Below the pieces are notes generated by a model, which ran no database searches, was not told the DNA's origin, and saw nothing but the letters and a program-made list of their open reading frames with translations. Shown one piece after another: positions 1 through 8,500 of a DNA stretch of 38,455 nucleotides. Position numbers and translations under genes: made by a program. How positions within the stretch are numbered: position 1 is the stretch's first letter; each line of letters starts with the position of its first letter. Origin of the DNA: JBBTSQ01 sp039795895 (lineage in GTDB: Bacteria; Patescibacteriota; Minisyncoccia; Phycocordibacterales; JBAYGS01); NCBI GenBank assembly GCA_039795895.1, contig JBDKKW010000008.1, positions 1-38,455 on the forward strand, given 5' to 3'.

Positions 1-1125
1 ACCAATGATAATGAAGTATGGCACTTTTTCGAGTTTTGCGGCACGGACTTTTTTGCCAAAGCCACCGTTGCCATCGAGTATTTCACAGCGGATATTTGCC
101 TCGCGGAGCGCCGAGTACACTTTCTTTGCTTCGGTGTGATGTGGTTCGTCGATCGGGATAATGTTGACCTGGACCGGAGCGAGCCAGAGCGGGAAGGCAC
201 CCATATATTTCTCAATCAAGAAGGCAATAATACGCTCGATAGCCCCGACAGATGAGCGATGCACTACACGGGCAATTTCTTCTTTCCCGGCTTCGTTGGT
301 GTAGACCAGGTTGAATCGGCCGGGCATACAGAAGTCGTACTGCACGGTAAACGCAGTGTCTTCCTTGCCGTTGGCGTTTTTCATTTGCACGTCAATTTTT
401 GGTCCATAGAAAGCCGCCTCACCTTTGGCTTCGGTAAAAGTGCCCCCACGCTTTTTGAGGAGCGCACGCATGAGACCCTCACTCTTTTCCCATGACGCGT
501 CGTCTTTGTAGTATTTCTCGGTATTCGTGATGTCGCCAAGCGAAAGGCGGAACCAGTAGTCGGCACCCTTTTTGAGACCCATAGTTTCGGTCACAAATTC
601 GATGAGGTCGAGCGCTTTGCCGATTTCCTCCACTGCTTGCTCGTCGTCTTTACAGATGATGTGGGCATCAGACAGGCAGAAAGAACGGACGCGCTGGAGG
701 CCCATGAGTTCACCTGACTGCTCGTAGCGGTAGAGTCGTGCGAGTTCTGCGATACGGACCGGGAGTTCTTTGTAGCTATGCGGTTTGCGAAGATAGAGCT
801 CGAAGTGGTGCGGACAAGTCATTGGGCGAAGCATAAATTCTTCATCATCGATTTTGATCGGCGCATACATCGAATCCTTGTAGTGGGGATAGTGGCCGGA
901 CTTTTTGTAGAGGTCGAGCTTGGCGATTTCGGGAGTATAAACGTGTTTGTAGTCGCGCTTGGTTTCTTCGTCGACAATGAAGCGTTCGAGTTCACGGCGA
1001 ATCACTGAACCTTTTTCAGTCCAGAGTGGTAGACCTTTGCCGACCGATGTCGAAAAAGCAAATAGGTCGAGTTCTTTGCCGATTTTTTTGTGATCGCGTT
1101 CTTCGGGAGCGGGGGTTGGGTTCAT
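1..1125 (-). CDS. thrS: Threonyl-tRNA synthetase, catalytic core, 3' end cut by window
   Basis: Charges tRNA-Thr with threonine. The 375 visible residues start with RDHKKIGKELDLF, which normally opens the class II catalytic domain, so the TGS and N2 editing domains found in most bacterial ThrRS are absent. Motif 2 lies around the RYEQSG segment. The expected zinc ligands are present: Cys in MTCPHH (about residue 105), His in SDAHII (about 152) and His in VVHRSS (about 284), the last next to motif 3 GAIERII. The anticodon-binding domain begins near LWLAPVQVNIIP and is cut by the window edge. The ATG at 1125 is the only plausible start, because a terminator hairpin lies directly upstream. There is no Shine-Dalgarno. 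A T-box-like leader precedes the gene. The identity is secure; loss of editing in cis is inferred from the missing domains, and a free-standing editing protein could exist elsewhere. Confidence 0.95.
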   Translation of the reverse strand, partial: MNPTPAPEERDHKKIGKELDLFAFSTSVGKGLPLWTEKGSVIRRELERFIVDEETKRDYKHVYTPEIAKLDLYKKSGHYPHYKDSMYAPIKIDDEEFMLRPMTCPHHFELYLRKPHSYKELPVRIAELARLYRYEQSGELMGLQRVRSFCLSDAHIICKDDEQAVEEIGKALDLIEFVTETMGLKKGADYWFRLSLGDITNTEKYYKDDASWEKSEGLMRALLKKRGGTFTEAKGEAAFYGPKIDVQMKNANGKEDTAFTVQYDFCMPGRFNLVYTNEAGKEEIARVVHRSSVGAIERIIAFLIEKYMGAFPLWLAPVQVNIIPIDEPHHTEAKKVYSALREANIRCEILDGNGGFGKKVRAAKLEKVPYFIIIG

Positions 1126-1159
1126 AGAAATAAAAAATAATTAAAATAATAAAATAATG

Positions 1160-1205
1160 AAAAAGGCCCGAGCGTCCCGACGAAAATACGTCGGAACGCT
1201 CGGGC
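1160..1205 (-). terminator. Attenuator terminator of the thrS T-box
   Basis: A near-perfect hairpin with a 17-bp GC-rich stem (1205-1189 paired with 1182-1166) and a short AT-rich loop is followed on the minus strand by a T-run. It lies 35 bases before the thrS start, so it would stop transcription unless the antiterminator forms. Confidence 0.9.
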
Positions 1206-1352
1206 GGGGAGAAGTCCTCGCGGTTCCACCGAGCTTTCTTGAAGATTGGCTCACGGCGAGCTGTCTTCAAGACACTTAATTGTATTAGATTAGGGCTCCT
1301 AAAAGCCTCTGGCTTTGCCAGATCGTGGTTGGTGGTCACGACAATCTCTGAT
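1160..1352 (-). promoter_or_regulatory. T-box riboswitch-like leader of thrS
   Basis: On the minus strand the leader holds GGTGGAACCGCG at 1230-1219, matching the conserved T-box sequence that pairs with the uncharged tRNA acceptor end. GCTCGG (1234-1229) can pair with CCGAGC, which is also the 5' side of the terminator at 1205-1166, the classic antiterminator/terminator switch. Upstream is a helix (1271-1264 with 1245-1238), then a region closed by AGATT/AATCT (1347-1343 with 1291-1287). That region contains a hairpin whose loop, within 1339-1325, reads ACCACC; ACC is a threonine codon and the likely specifier. Stem I is much shorter than in Firmicutes. The T-box motif and switch are seen directly; the specifier is inferred. 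Confidence 0.88.
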
Positions 1353-1403
1353 GGGTACATACTACTATGGATAGATACAAAAGAAAAGCATTGGCAGAGT
1401 TCC

Positions 1404-1432
1404 TTGACTTTATGTTTTAATTATGCTAGTAT
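1404..1432 (+). promoter_or_regulatory. Sigma-70 promoter of the 409-aa gene
   Basis: TTGACT at 1404-1409, a 17-nt spacer and TAGTAT at 1427-1432, preceded by TGC (extended -10). The leader carries GACAGAA and later ACCTTAACA, shared with the promoter region at 2802. Confidence 0.8.
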
Positions 1433-1468
1433 CGCGACAGAAATGAACCTTAACAGAAAGGTATGTAG

Positions 1469-2698
1469 ATGAAAATTGTGCAAAAAGAAGAGCGAAGAAT
1501 CAGGTCCTTGCCAATCATTGGCGACTTAGTCTTGATGGTACTTCGGGATGCCGGTCTCAATCATGAGGGGGCAACTCTGACTGTGTATGACATACACCCT
1601 GACTGGCGACTCAATATGAGTCAGGGTGTTCAGGTCAGCACTCGTCAGATTACTCCATATGAGATTGAACTGAAGGCAGTGGCCGAAGGTGAGCTTCCGC
1701 TCGGTGCAGGACTCACTGTGCTCCGTGAAGGTCGCACGATGACAGCCCTCGAACTCCGCGAAACTCTTTTGAAGAGTCCGAGTGTTCGTGGGCAACGGTT
1801 TATGTATGATCGTGGAGAACTGAAGGATTTCCGGCAGAGCCGTAGTGGCTTTGAAAAGAAACCTCAGGTCGATCCATTGCCAGATGCTCAGCAGGCTCAA
1901 CCGCCCACTGATCCTCCTGTCGAGCTGGAAGTGGATCCTACTCTGCCTCCTCCGGTCGTCGATGATAGTGCACTAACGGTTCCGGAAAAGAAAGCATTGC
2001 TTATCGCAGACAATCCTGGTGACCTTCAGCTTGTTCTGATGGCCATGGCGATGAGTGAGAAGTTGGGTGGAACTTTTGGACTGGAAACCCTTCATCAAGT
2101 AATCGATTCGGGTACGGGTATTGCGCATATTCAAATCCAAATCATGCACATGCTTCGGACATTGTTGAATCGTGAATACTTGGAGAAGACTGGAAGTGGT
2201 CCGGCACGCTATCGACTCAACGCCGAAAAGGTGAAGACAGATGCTGAGGCGAATTTGTCTTCGCTTGAGAGGAAGAAGCCGTCGCGTCCGCGCCCAAGTG
2301 CAGGTGGCGGAGGATTCCCTGAGGTCGAGGCAGAAATTGCTCGACTCGAAGCATCCGTTGCTCGTGAAGCACTGTATTCCACACAAATCATGGGACTTCA
2401 GACAGTGATCATTGCTCGTCGTGAGGTCTTGGATAATCCAGGTAAGGTCAAGACTGATCTTGCTGATTGCCAACGACTCATTGATGGTCTTGAGCGTCAG
2501 CTCGCTGATGCGAATGTGCGCATGGGTCATCTGCAGGGTAAACAGCGTTTGCTTGATGATGGTCGCGAACCTCTCGAACAGGCCGTCGCTCAGGAAGCTG
2601 AGTTGCAGACCAAGCTCTCGAGTTGTGCGGGCGATCGCGAACGTCTCAATAAGCTTCGCGATACCCTCGAGACTCTCAGGAGTCTTATGCCCAAGTAG
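1469..2698 (+). CDS. Hypothetical protein with winged-helix-like and coiled-coil regions
   Basis: I do not recognise a named family. The 409 residues fall into parts: an N-terminal region (about 1-125) rich in beta-type sequence; a proline-rich acidic linker (about 130-165); a helical segment (about 172-255) ending in LNREYLEKTGSG then RYRLN, which resembles the recognition helix and wing of a winged-helix domain; a short basic Ser/Pro/Gly-rich linker; and a long heptad-like C-terminal helix from about 285. The start is fixed by AGAAAGG seven bases before ATG. It is a single-gene unit with its own strong promoter and terminator, next to the GHKL ATPase operon. A DNA-binding or chromosome-associated role is inference. 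Long open frames on the opposite strand look like shadows. Confidence 0.8.
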   Translation: MKIVQKEERRIRSLPIIGDLVLMVLRDAGLNHEGATLTVYDIHPDWRLNMSQGVQVSTRQITPYEIELKAVAEGELPLGAGLTVLREGRTMTALELRETLLKSPSVRGQRFMYDRGELKDFRQSRSGFEKKPQVDPLPDAQQAQPPTDPPVELEVDPTLPPPVVDDSALTVPEKKALLIADNPGDLQLVLMAMAMSEKLGGTFGLETLHQVIDSGTGIAHIQIQIMHMLRTLLNREYLEKTGSGPARYRLNAEKVKTDAEANLSSLERKKPSRPRPSAGGGGFPEVEAEIARLEASVAREALYSTQIMGLQTVIIARREVLDNPGKVKTDLADCQRLIDGLERQLADANVRMGHLQGKQRLLDDGREPLEQAVAQEAELQTKLSSCAGDRERLNKLRDTLETLRSLMPK

Positions 2699-2713
2699 CC
2701 AGTTCTTTCGCAA

Positions 2714-2741
2714 AGCGTCACGGAATCCGTGACGCTTTTTC
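2714..2741 (+). terminator. Intrinsic terminator
   Basis: A 10-bp stem (2714-2723 with 2727-2736) and a T-run close the single-gene unit at 1469-2698. Confidence 0.85.
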
Positions 2742-2801
2742 TATGCTTAAAAAAGCACTAAATCATCTTTTTAAATACAATAATAAAGTACCAATGTATA
2801 C

Positions 2802-2829
2802 TTGACGGATAGCTATATTTATGTATTAT
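2802..2829 (+). promoter_or_regulatory. Promoter of the GHKL ATPase operon
   Basis: TTGACG at 2802-2807, 16-nt spacer, TATTAT at 2824-2829. The leader begins with GACAGAAC followed by ACCTTAACA, very like the leader of the gene at 1469, and ends with GAAAGG before the ATG at 2878. Confidence 0.78.
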
Positions 2830-2877
2830 AGGAGACAGAACGCACCTTAACAAAACGATACAGAAGAAAGGTTACGA

Positions 2878-3555
2878 ATGAATACGAGAGACTGCTTAGA
2901 GACCTTTTTGCAAGAAAGGGGGGAAGATCTGCAATACATGGGGATGTTGGTTAATACCACACCCACCAGTTATAGCAGATGGCGGGATTTGATCCTGCCG
3001 GTGGGGAGTAATCTCCTCGCGCTTCGCTTCTTTTTGAAGATGGCGGGGTATGATCCAGACGAACTCAAAAGTCTTTTGCCGGGAGCGTATGCTCTGGCAG
3101 AGGCGATTGTGTTTGGTGGGCTCGACTTCGACACGATCATCAAAGCGACGGATATGCCTCCAGGTAATCCTGACAATGTCTACAAAATACTTTGCCGAGG
3201 TGGCAAGGTGGGACCAGCACGTGAGCAGATTTTTCTGACATTGGCGAAATCCGTTGAAGGCAAAGTCTTGGCGAAACGTGATGAACTGAAGCAGAAGCTT
3301 GGGGCGCCTCCTAAAAAGGTGGTCCAACATGTTTCTCTTTCGATCGCTACCGCAGTGAAAGCTGTGGTGGATGCACAACGAGCGTTGTCTGTGTTTGTCG
3401 CGGATGATGCTACTCGAACACAACGTGAAGCACTTCGCTCCGCTTTGAAAAGTGGGGATGTGAGTATTCATGATTTATGGTCAACGGTTGATATGCTCCT
3501 TACGGAGCGCGGTCTTGCAGAAAAACAACAACTCAAACAAAGGTTTAAGCAATGA
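2878..3555 (+). CDS. Uncharacterised helical protein, first gene of ATPase operon
   Basis: 225 residues, mostly helical. The N-terminal part (about 14-65, with SYSRWRDLI and LLALRFFLKMAGYDPDEL) looks like a small helix-turn-helix-type module. The middle (about 70-140) is unassigned. The C-terminal third, after APPKKVVQHV, is predicted helical and ends in a basic, glutamine-rich tail. The start is supported by GAAAGG at the right distance. Its stop overlaps the start of the next gene by four bases (ATGA), so the two are probably translationally coupled and their products may work together. A DNA-binding or adaptor role for the GHKL ATPase is inference; no known family is claimed. Confidence 0.82.
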   Translation: MNTRDCLETFLQERGEDLQYMGMLVNTTPTSYSRWRDLILPVGSNLLALRFFLKMAGYDPDELKSLLPGAYALAEAIVFGGLDFDTIIKATDMPPGNPDNVYKILCRGGKVGPAREQIFLTLAKSVEGKVLAKRDELKQKLGAPPKKVVQHVSLSIATAVKAVVDAQRALSVFVADDATRTQREALRSALKSGDVSIHDLWSTVDMLLTERGLAEKQQLKQRFKQ

Positions 3556-5201
3556 AAAAAGCAGCATATGTTGATGTAGGATTCCATGCCGGTAGGCAAT
3601 TGATTCTCAATGGCGGTATTTACGATCGATTTGAATCGGCAGCGGCAGAGATGGTTCAGAATGCTCTTGACGCTGAAGCCAGGAGAATCGATGTGATATT
3701 GGATTTGAAAAAAAGACAGTTTACCATCGCAGATGATGGTAGTGGTGTCTCATCAAAACAATTCGCCGAGAAGCTCGCTCGAGTGTCTTCGAGTACGAAG
3801 ACTGATGGTAAATATGGGAAACACGGTATTGGATTTTTCTCACTGCTACCAAAGTCCAAACGATCACGACTCGTCAGTGTTTCCAAGTTTAACCCTGGCG
3901 AAGGGTACACCGAGTATTCCTTTGATTCAGCGACTATCGAGTCGTCTCCTGAGGTTAGGATTCCTCAGAAAGATTGTCCGCATATCGTTCATGGAAAGGA
4001 CGGTGTTTGGTGGAGGTCTCTAATTGAAGCTCAAGAACTCAATAAAGATCGGACGAGTAACGATTTTTCTTTGACGAGATTTGTTGATGATATCGCCTTG
4101 CGGTACTCAGCAAAGATTCGGAGTAATGGGGTTGCGATTACTGTTACCTTTACCAATAAGGAGGGTATGACAGAATCGAAAGAGGTCGTTGTCTCTGAGT
4201 TCACCGGAAATCCATTGCCAGTGTATCGGAATGATAGCTTGGCGGACGCAGGCAAGGTTGTTGCAACCTTGTATCTTGCACGTCGGCAAGGAAATGGTCG
4301 AAAGGGACAAGTTGTATTTGCTCAAAGTAATGATCTATACAATCTCTCTATTGATCAGTTTATTCGTTGCACAGCAGGAATGATCCGTATTGAGGTCATT
4401 GAGGCCTTACGGTCAGGTGCCTTTGAGGGTCGGATTGTTGCTGATAAAGTAGAGCTACACAAGGATCGCGAGCGTTTCAATCGCACTGATGCCTTGACTG
4501 CAATGTGCCTTGCCTTGGAAGACTGGTTCGACAGTGTCGGCAGGGGTCTTTTGGGTCAGGCTCGAGAAGAGGATCGAGATACTCGTTTCCAAGATCTCGG
4601 CTCGAGGGCTATGGCCTTTGCTCAAGAACTGATTCGTGAGAAACAGTTTGCTGAGTTGGTGGACGCGTTTCAGTTCGGAACTACCGGCAAGCATCACAAA
4701 AAGAAACGTGGTGCTGAACTTGAGGATAGGAAAGCCATCTCGGTTGCGGGTTTGGGAGGTACTCCCGATCCTGATCCCCGAGAAAGGAGTGGCGGAGTGC
4801 CCCCCAAAAAGGAGCACCCCGGTCAGGAACCGGGAGTTGTCTATGGACCGAGGGGTCGGCGACGCTCACAGGTTTCGGGTCACAGCACAGGACTTCGGTT
4901 TGAGGTTTCTGAATTCCCAAACACGTTTGTCCCGTTTGAGTTCGATATTCCTACGGGAACACTGTCGATCAACATGAGACATCCTGACTTCGGGTCTTGT
5001 GAGGCTGGTGGTGATGATGCTCTGGTGAGTTACCATGTGCTCGTAGCTCAGGCTGCCTTCGATCTGTATCGTCATGCAGGGAAACCTGAGTTCCTGGTGC
5101 TTGAACGGTTTACGTTCCAGCATCTCTCGACGCAAGTCTTTGGGATGCTGAACGCGAAGCCTATCATCAAGCAGGCGAAGAAAAATCAGGAAAAAGAATA
5201 G
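3552..5201 (+). CDS. GHKL (Hsp90/MutL/MORC-type) ATPase
   Basis: 549 residues. The N-terminal GHKL ATP-binding fold is clear: N-box EMVQNALDA (about 34-42), G1 box IADDGSGV (about 58-65) and lid/G2 GKHGIGFFSL (about 93-102). A region resembling the transducer domain follows (about 190-330, with HKDRERFNR). Next comes a low-complexity Gly/Pro/Lys linker (about 375-440, with KHHKKKRG and PDPDPRERSGG). The C-terminal domain has TGTLSINMRHPDF and a helix around VSYHVLVAQAAFDLY, reminiscent of stand-alone MORC-like ATPases. There is no histidine-kinase dimerisation domain or receiver, so this is not a sensor kinase. It is coupled to the upstream helical protein by an ATGA overlap. ATP-driven clamping on DNA or protein is inferred from the family; a defence role is possible but unproven. 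Confidence 0.85.
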   Translation: MKKAAYVDVGFHAGRQLILNGGIYDRFESAAAEMVQNALDAEARRIDVILDLKKRQFTIADDGSGVSSKQFAEKLARVSSSTKTDGKYGKHGIGFFSLLPKSKRSRLVSVSKFNPGEGYTEYSFDSATIESSPEVRIPQKDCPHIVHGKDGVWWRSLIEAQELNKDRTSNDFSLTRFVDDIALRYSAKIRSNGVAITVTFTNKEGMTESKEVVVSEFTGNPLPVYRNDSLADAGKVVATLYLARRQGNGRKGQVVFAQSNDLYNLSIDQFIRCTAGMIRIEVIEALRSGAFEGRIVADKVELHKDRERFNRTDALTAMCLALEDWFDSVGRGLLGQAREEDRDTRFQDLGSRAMAFAQELIREKQFAELVDAFQFGTTGKHHKKKRGAELEDRKAISVAGLGGTPDPDPRERSGGVPPKKEHPGQEPGVVYGPRGRRRSQVSGHSTGLRFEVSEFPNTFVPFEFDIPTGTLSINMRHPDFGSCEAGGDDALVSYHVLVAQAAFDLYRHAGKPEFLVLERFTFQHLSTQVFGMLNAKPIIKQAKKNQEKE

Positions 5202-5206
5202 ACGCA

Positions 5207-5237
5207 CCACACACGACACGTTCGTGTGTGGTTTTTT
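5207..5237 (+). terminator. Terminator of the GHKL operon
   Basis: Stem of 10 bp (5207-5216 with 5222-5231) followed by TTTTTT, six bases after the ATPase stop codon. Confidence 0.88.
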
Positions 5238-5249
5238 CTTTTCTGAAAA

Positions 5250-5419
5250 GTAAAAAGCCCGCGTGTTTGCACACGCGGGCTGTCCGTCTGTCACAGACCA
5301 CACAAACCAGACTCTACAACGGGTAGAGTAGAGAGGGGGTCCACGACAGTCTATCGAAGCAGAGGTACTGACCTCATCTCCAATCGAGAATGGACTATCC
5401 TCGTATGAATCCCTCTCTC
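5250..5419 (-). ncRNA. Structured small RNA, about 170 nt, family unassigned
   Basis: A complete minus-strand transcription unit with no credible ORF: promoter at 5454-5427, likely start at the G at 5419, and a strong terminator at 5281-5252. The 5' end GAGAGAGGG pairs with CCCCTCTCT about 80 nt downstream, enclosing an interrupted long hairpin whose tip is GAGGT-CAGT-ACCTC. A second hairpin (ACTCTAC/GTAGAGT) and the terminator follow. A long imperfect rod closed by its own ends and a length near 170-180 nt resemble 6S RNA, the RNA-polymerase-binding promoter mimic. 6S has little sequence conservation, so that assignment is only a hypothesis. Universal elements of SRP RNA, RNase P RNA and tmRNA were not found. 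Confidence 0.75.
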
Positions 5420-5426
5420 AAAATGT

Positions 5427-5454
5427 ATAGTACTTACTAATGTGTCTTTGTCAA
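5427..5454 (-). promoter_or_regulatory. Promoter of the 5.3-kb small RNA
   Basis: On the minus strand TTGACA (5454-5449), 16-nt spacer, TACTAT (5432-5427). It lies immediately after the dnaE terminator hairpin. Confidence 0.85.
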
Positions 5455-5458
5455 TGAA

Positions 5459-5497
5459 GAAAGCCCCGGGAAATGGCAACCATTTTCCGGGGCTTTC
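5459..5497 (-). terminator. dnaE terminator hairpin
   Basis: GC-rich hairpin with the core GCCCCGG/CCGGGGC downstream of the dnaE stop. It has short T-rich tails on both sides and could act in both directions. Confidence 0.8.
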
Positions 5498-5539
5498 TTC
5501 TCCTACATACTTTTTACTTGATACTTTATACCTCTCTAT

Positions 5540-8500
5540 CTATCCCATCCTCTTTAATTTCTCGGCTAGTAAACTCACCTCACCATTTCGAAGCGATACT
5601 TTACCTTTGATAGCCACGCAGGATTCCGCCACAAAAATCCCTCGAAATTCAGCAAACACTTTTGGAAAGACTACCACCTCGATCGTTCCGGTAAAATCGG
5701 TGAGCTTCATAAAAAGCATAGGGTCGCCTTTTTTTGAAACAATCGGACGGAGTTCTTCGATTAGTCCACCAATAATCACAATTTGATCTTCTTTTGGATT
5801 CGCTTTGATGGTAGCGACAGTGATCTCTCGTTTGTCGAGCATTGCGCGGTATTTATCAAGGGGGTGTCCGGTAATGTACAGGCCGAGTAATTCTTTTTCC
5901 CAAGCGAGCTTTTCTGAAGCTGAAGCGGGTGGCAGATCGACGAGTTTGAGACTTGGCAGTGAGCTGGTATCGGTCATTAAGCCAAACAGCGAGTCTTGAT
6001 TGTCGGATGCTTTGATGCGTTCTTTGCTGTATGCGAGCAGAGCCTCAATGTTGCCGAGCATTTTGCCACGCTCTCCGAGTGCGTCGAGTGCCCCAGCCTT
6101 GATCAAGGCTTCAAGTGATTTTTTGTTGATGTTTTTGTCTTTGACTCGCTCAAGGAAAGAAATAAGTGAGGTGAATTTGCCACCACGCTTTCGTTCGTCA
6201 ATAATCGCTGTCGCTGCACCCTGACCGAAGTTTTTGATAGTCACCAATCCAAATCGGATGCGGTCTGCTCCGCCTTCTTCGCCTTTGATAATGGTGAACT
6301 GACTAAAGCTTTCGTTGATATCAGGCGGGAGGACGGGGATACCCATACGTTTACACTCGGTGATCGTTTCTGCAATCTTCTCGATGTCGCCTGAGTCGGC
6401 AGTAAGTACGGCCGACATATAGATCGCCGGGAAGTTTGCTTTCATGTACGCGGTTTGGTAGGCGACGCGTCCATAAGATGCGGCGTGGGCTTTGTTGAAT
6501 CCGTAGGCGGCAAAAGGCTCGATCAGTTTCCAGAGCTCGTCGGCTTTTTTGGCACTCATGCCATTTTTGAGCAAACCTTGTTTAAGTTTACCTTTTTGTT
6601 CCTCCATTTCTTTTGGAATCTTTTTACCCATCGCTTTGCGGAGCTTGTCGGCCTCGAGCCATGAGTAGCCGCCGAGCTTGATAGCAATCATCATCACGTC
6701 GTCTTGATAGGTGATCACTCCAAATGATCGATCAAGAATGTCTTTCATCCGCGGGTCGAGGTAGCGGACTTTTTCCGGGTCGTGTTTACGTTCGATGTAC
6801 TGTGGAATCGATTCCATCGGTCCCGGACGGTAGAGAGCCACCATCGCGTTAATGTCGTGAATCGAAGAGGGCTTGAGTTCCTTCAGGAACCGAGTCATGC
6901 CGGACCCGTTGAGCTGGAAGAGACCGATCGTTTCTCCGCGAGCTAGCATTTCGAATGTTTTGGTGTCGGCAATCGGCACGTTTTCAATATCAACGTCGAT
7001 GTTATCGATCTTTTTTACACGATCCACCGCATCCGCCAAAATCGAGAGGTTTCGGATACCAAGGAAGTCAAACTTGAGGAGACCCATACCGTCTTCGCCT
7101 ACGCCATGCATATCGTATTGGGTGATGATTTTGTTGTCACCTTTGGTATCGTACTGGAGGGGTACATACTCGGTGAGTGGTTGTGGACCAATCACCACGC
7201 CCGCTGCGTGTACGGAGATGTGTCGAGCACAGCCTTCAATTTTCTTTGCCATATCAATGATAATCTTCGTCTCAGCATTATCTTTGTACATCTTTTTGAG
7301 CTCAGCCACTTCATCGAGGGCTCGGTCGATGGTCATCGGGAAACCCTGCGCGCCCATCGGGATCAGTTTAGAAATTTTGTCACCCAAGTCATAGCCATAG
7401 CCCATCGCGCGGGTCACATCACGCACCGCTCCACGCGCCATCATGGTACCGAAGGTACCGATCTGTGCCACTTTATCGTAGCCATATTTTTTGCGCGCAT
7501 ACTCGATCACCTCGTCGCGACGAGTATCGGCGTAGTCCATATCGATATCGGGAGCAGAAGGACGCTCGGGGTTTAGGAATCGCTCAAAGGGAAGTTTGTA
7601 TTCGAGCGGGTCTACGTTGGTAATTCCTGAGAGGTAGGTCACGAGCGATCCCGCCACCGATCCTCGAATGGTGGTGAGGATGTGGTTTTCGTGCGCAAAA
7701 CGCAGGAGGTCGGATACCACCAAGAAATATTGCGCGTAGCCTTTGTCTTTGATCACTTTGAGTTCGTACTCGAGGCGAGTGAGGAGTTCGGGTGTCTCAG
7801 TGACACCTCTTTTTTTGATACCGTTGTAGGCAAGGGTTTTGAGTTCGTCGTCGTATGAGCGACCACTTTCGACGATATAATTTGGGAACAACCATTTGCC
7901 GAGGGTGAGTTCGAGGTTGCACTTTTCGGCAATCTTGAGGGTGTTCTCGAGTGCCTCCGGGGTATCTTTGAAAAGTTCCTCTGCTTTTTCGGGCGAAATA
8001 AAAGAAAAATCTTCTTCATCATCGTCTCGAGTCGAACGCTCGGCGCCCTCGTTGGTATTTACCAAAGTCAGCACGCGTCGCGCGTCCTTGTCCTCGGGGG
8101 CAAGGTAATAGGTATCGTGAGCGGCGACGAGCGGTGTGTTGGTTTCGCGAGCCACTTCGATCAAGCTTTTCATTGCGCTTTCGTGACCCTCGAGGACAGT
8201 ATGGTGAGTAATCTCAAGATAGAAATTGTCGGCACCGTATACTTTTTTGAAATAATCGATCAACGCTTTCGCTTTTTCTTTGTCCGCCATTTTTAGCGCG
8301 GAGGTTACTTCGCCTGCGATGGATGGGGAAATGCAAATTAGTCCCTCGTGATATTTTTCGATTAGCTCACGGTCGATGCGTGGCTTGTAGTAAAAGCCAT
8401 CCATATGCGACTTGGTCACTAATTGCACGAGGCTTTTGTATCCCGCCATATCTTTTGCGAGCAAAATCAATCGAGTACGACGACTGTCCACCCCGGCTTG

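Noticed and set aside
1973..2713. Long open frame (246 codons) on the minus strand opposite the 409-aa gene
   Set aside because: The plus-strand gene has promoter, SD, terminator and a better codon pattern; the antisense frame has none and overlaps the terminator.
3552..5201. Two-component sensor histidine kinase
   Set aside because: No phospho-acceptor His domain, sensor or membrane segment; the layout is that of a stand-alone GHKL ATPase.
5250..5419. RNase P RNA, because GAGGATAGTCC resembles its GAGGAAAGTCC block
   Set aside because: The transcript is far too short and the other conserved regions are missing.
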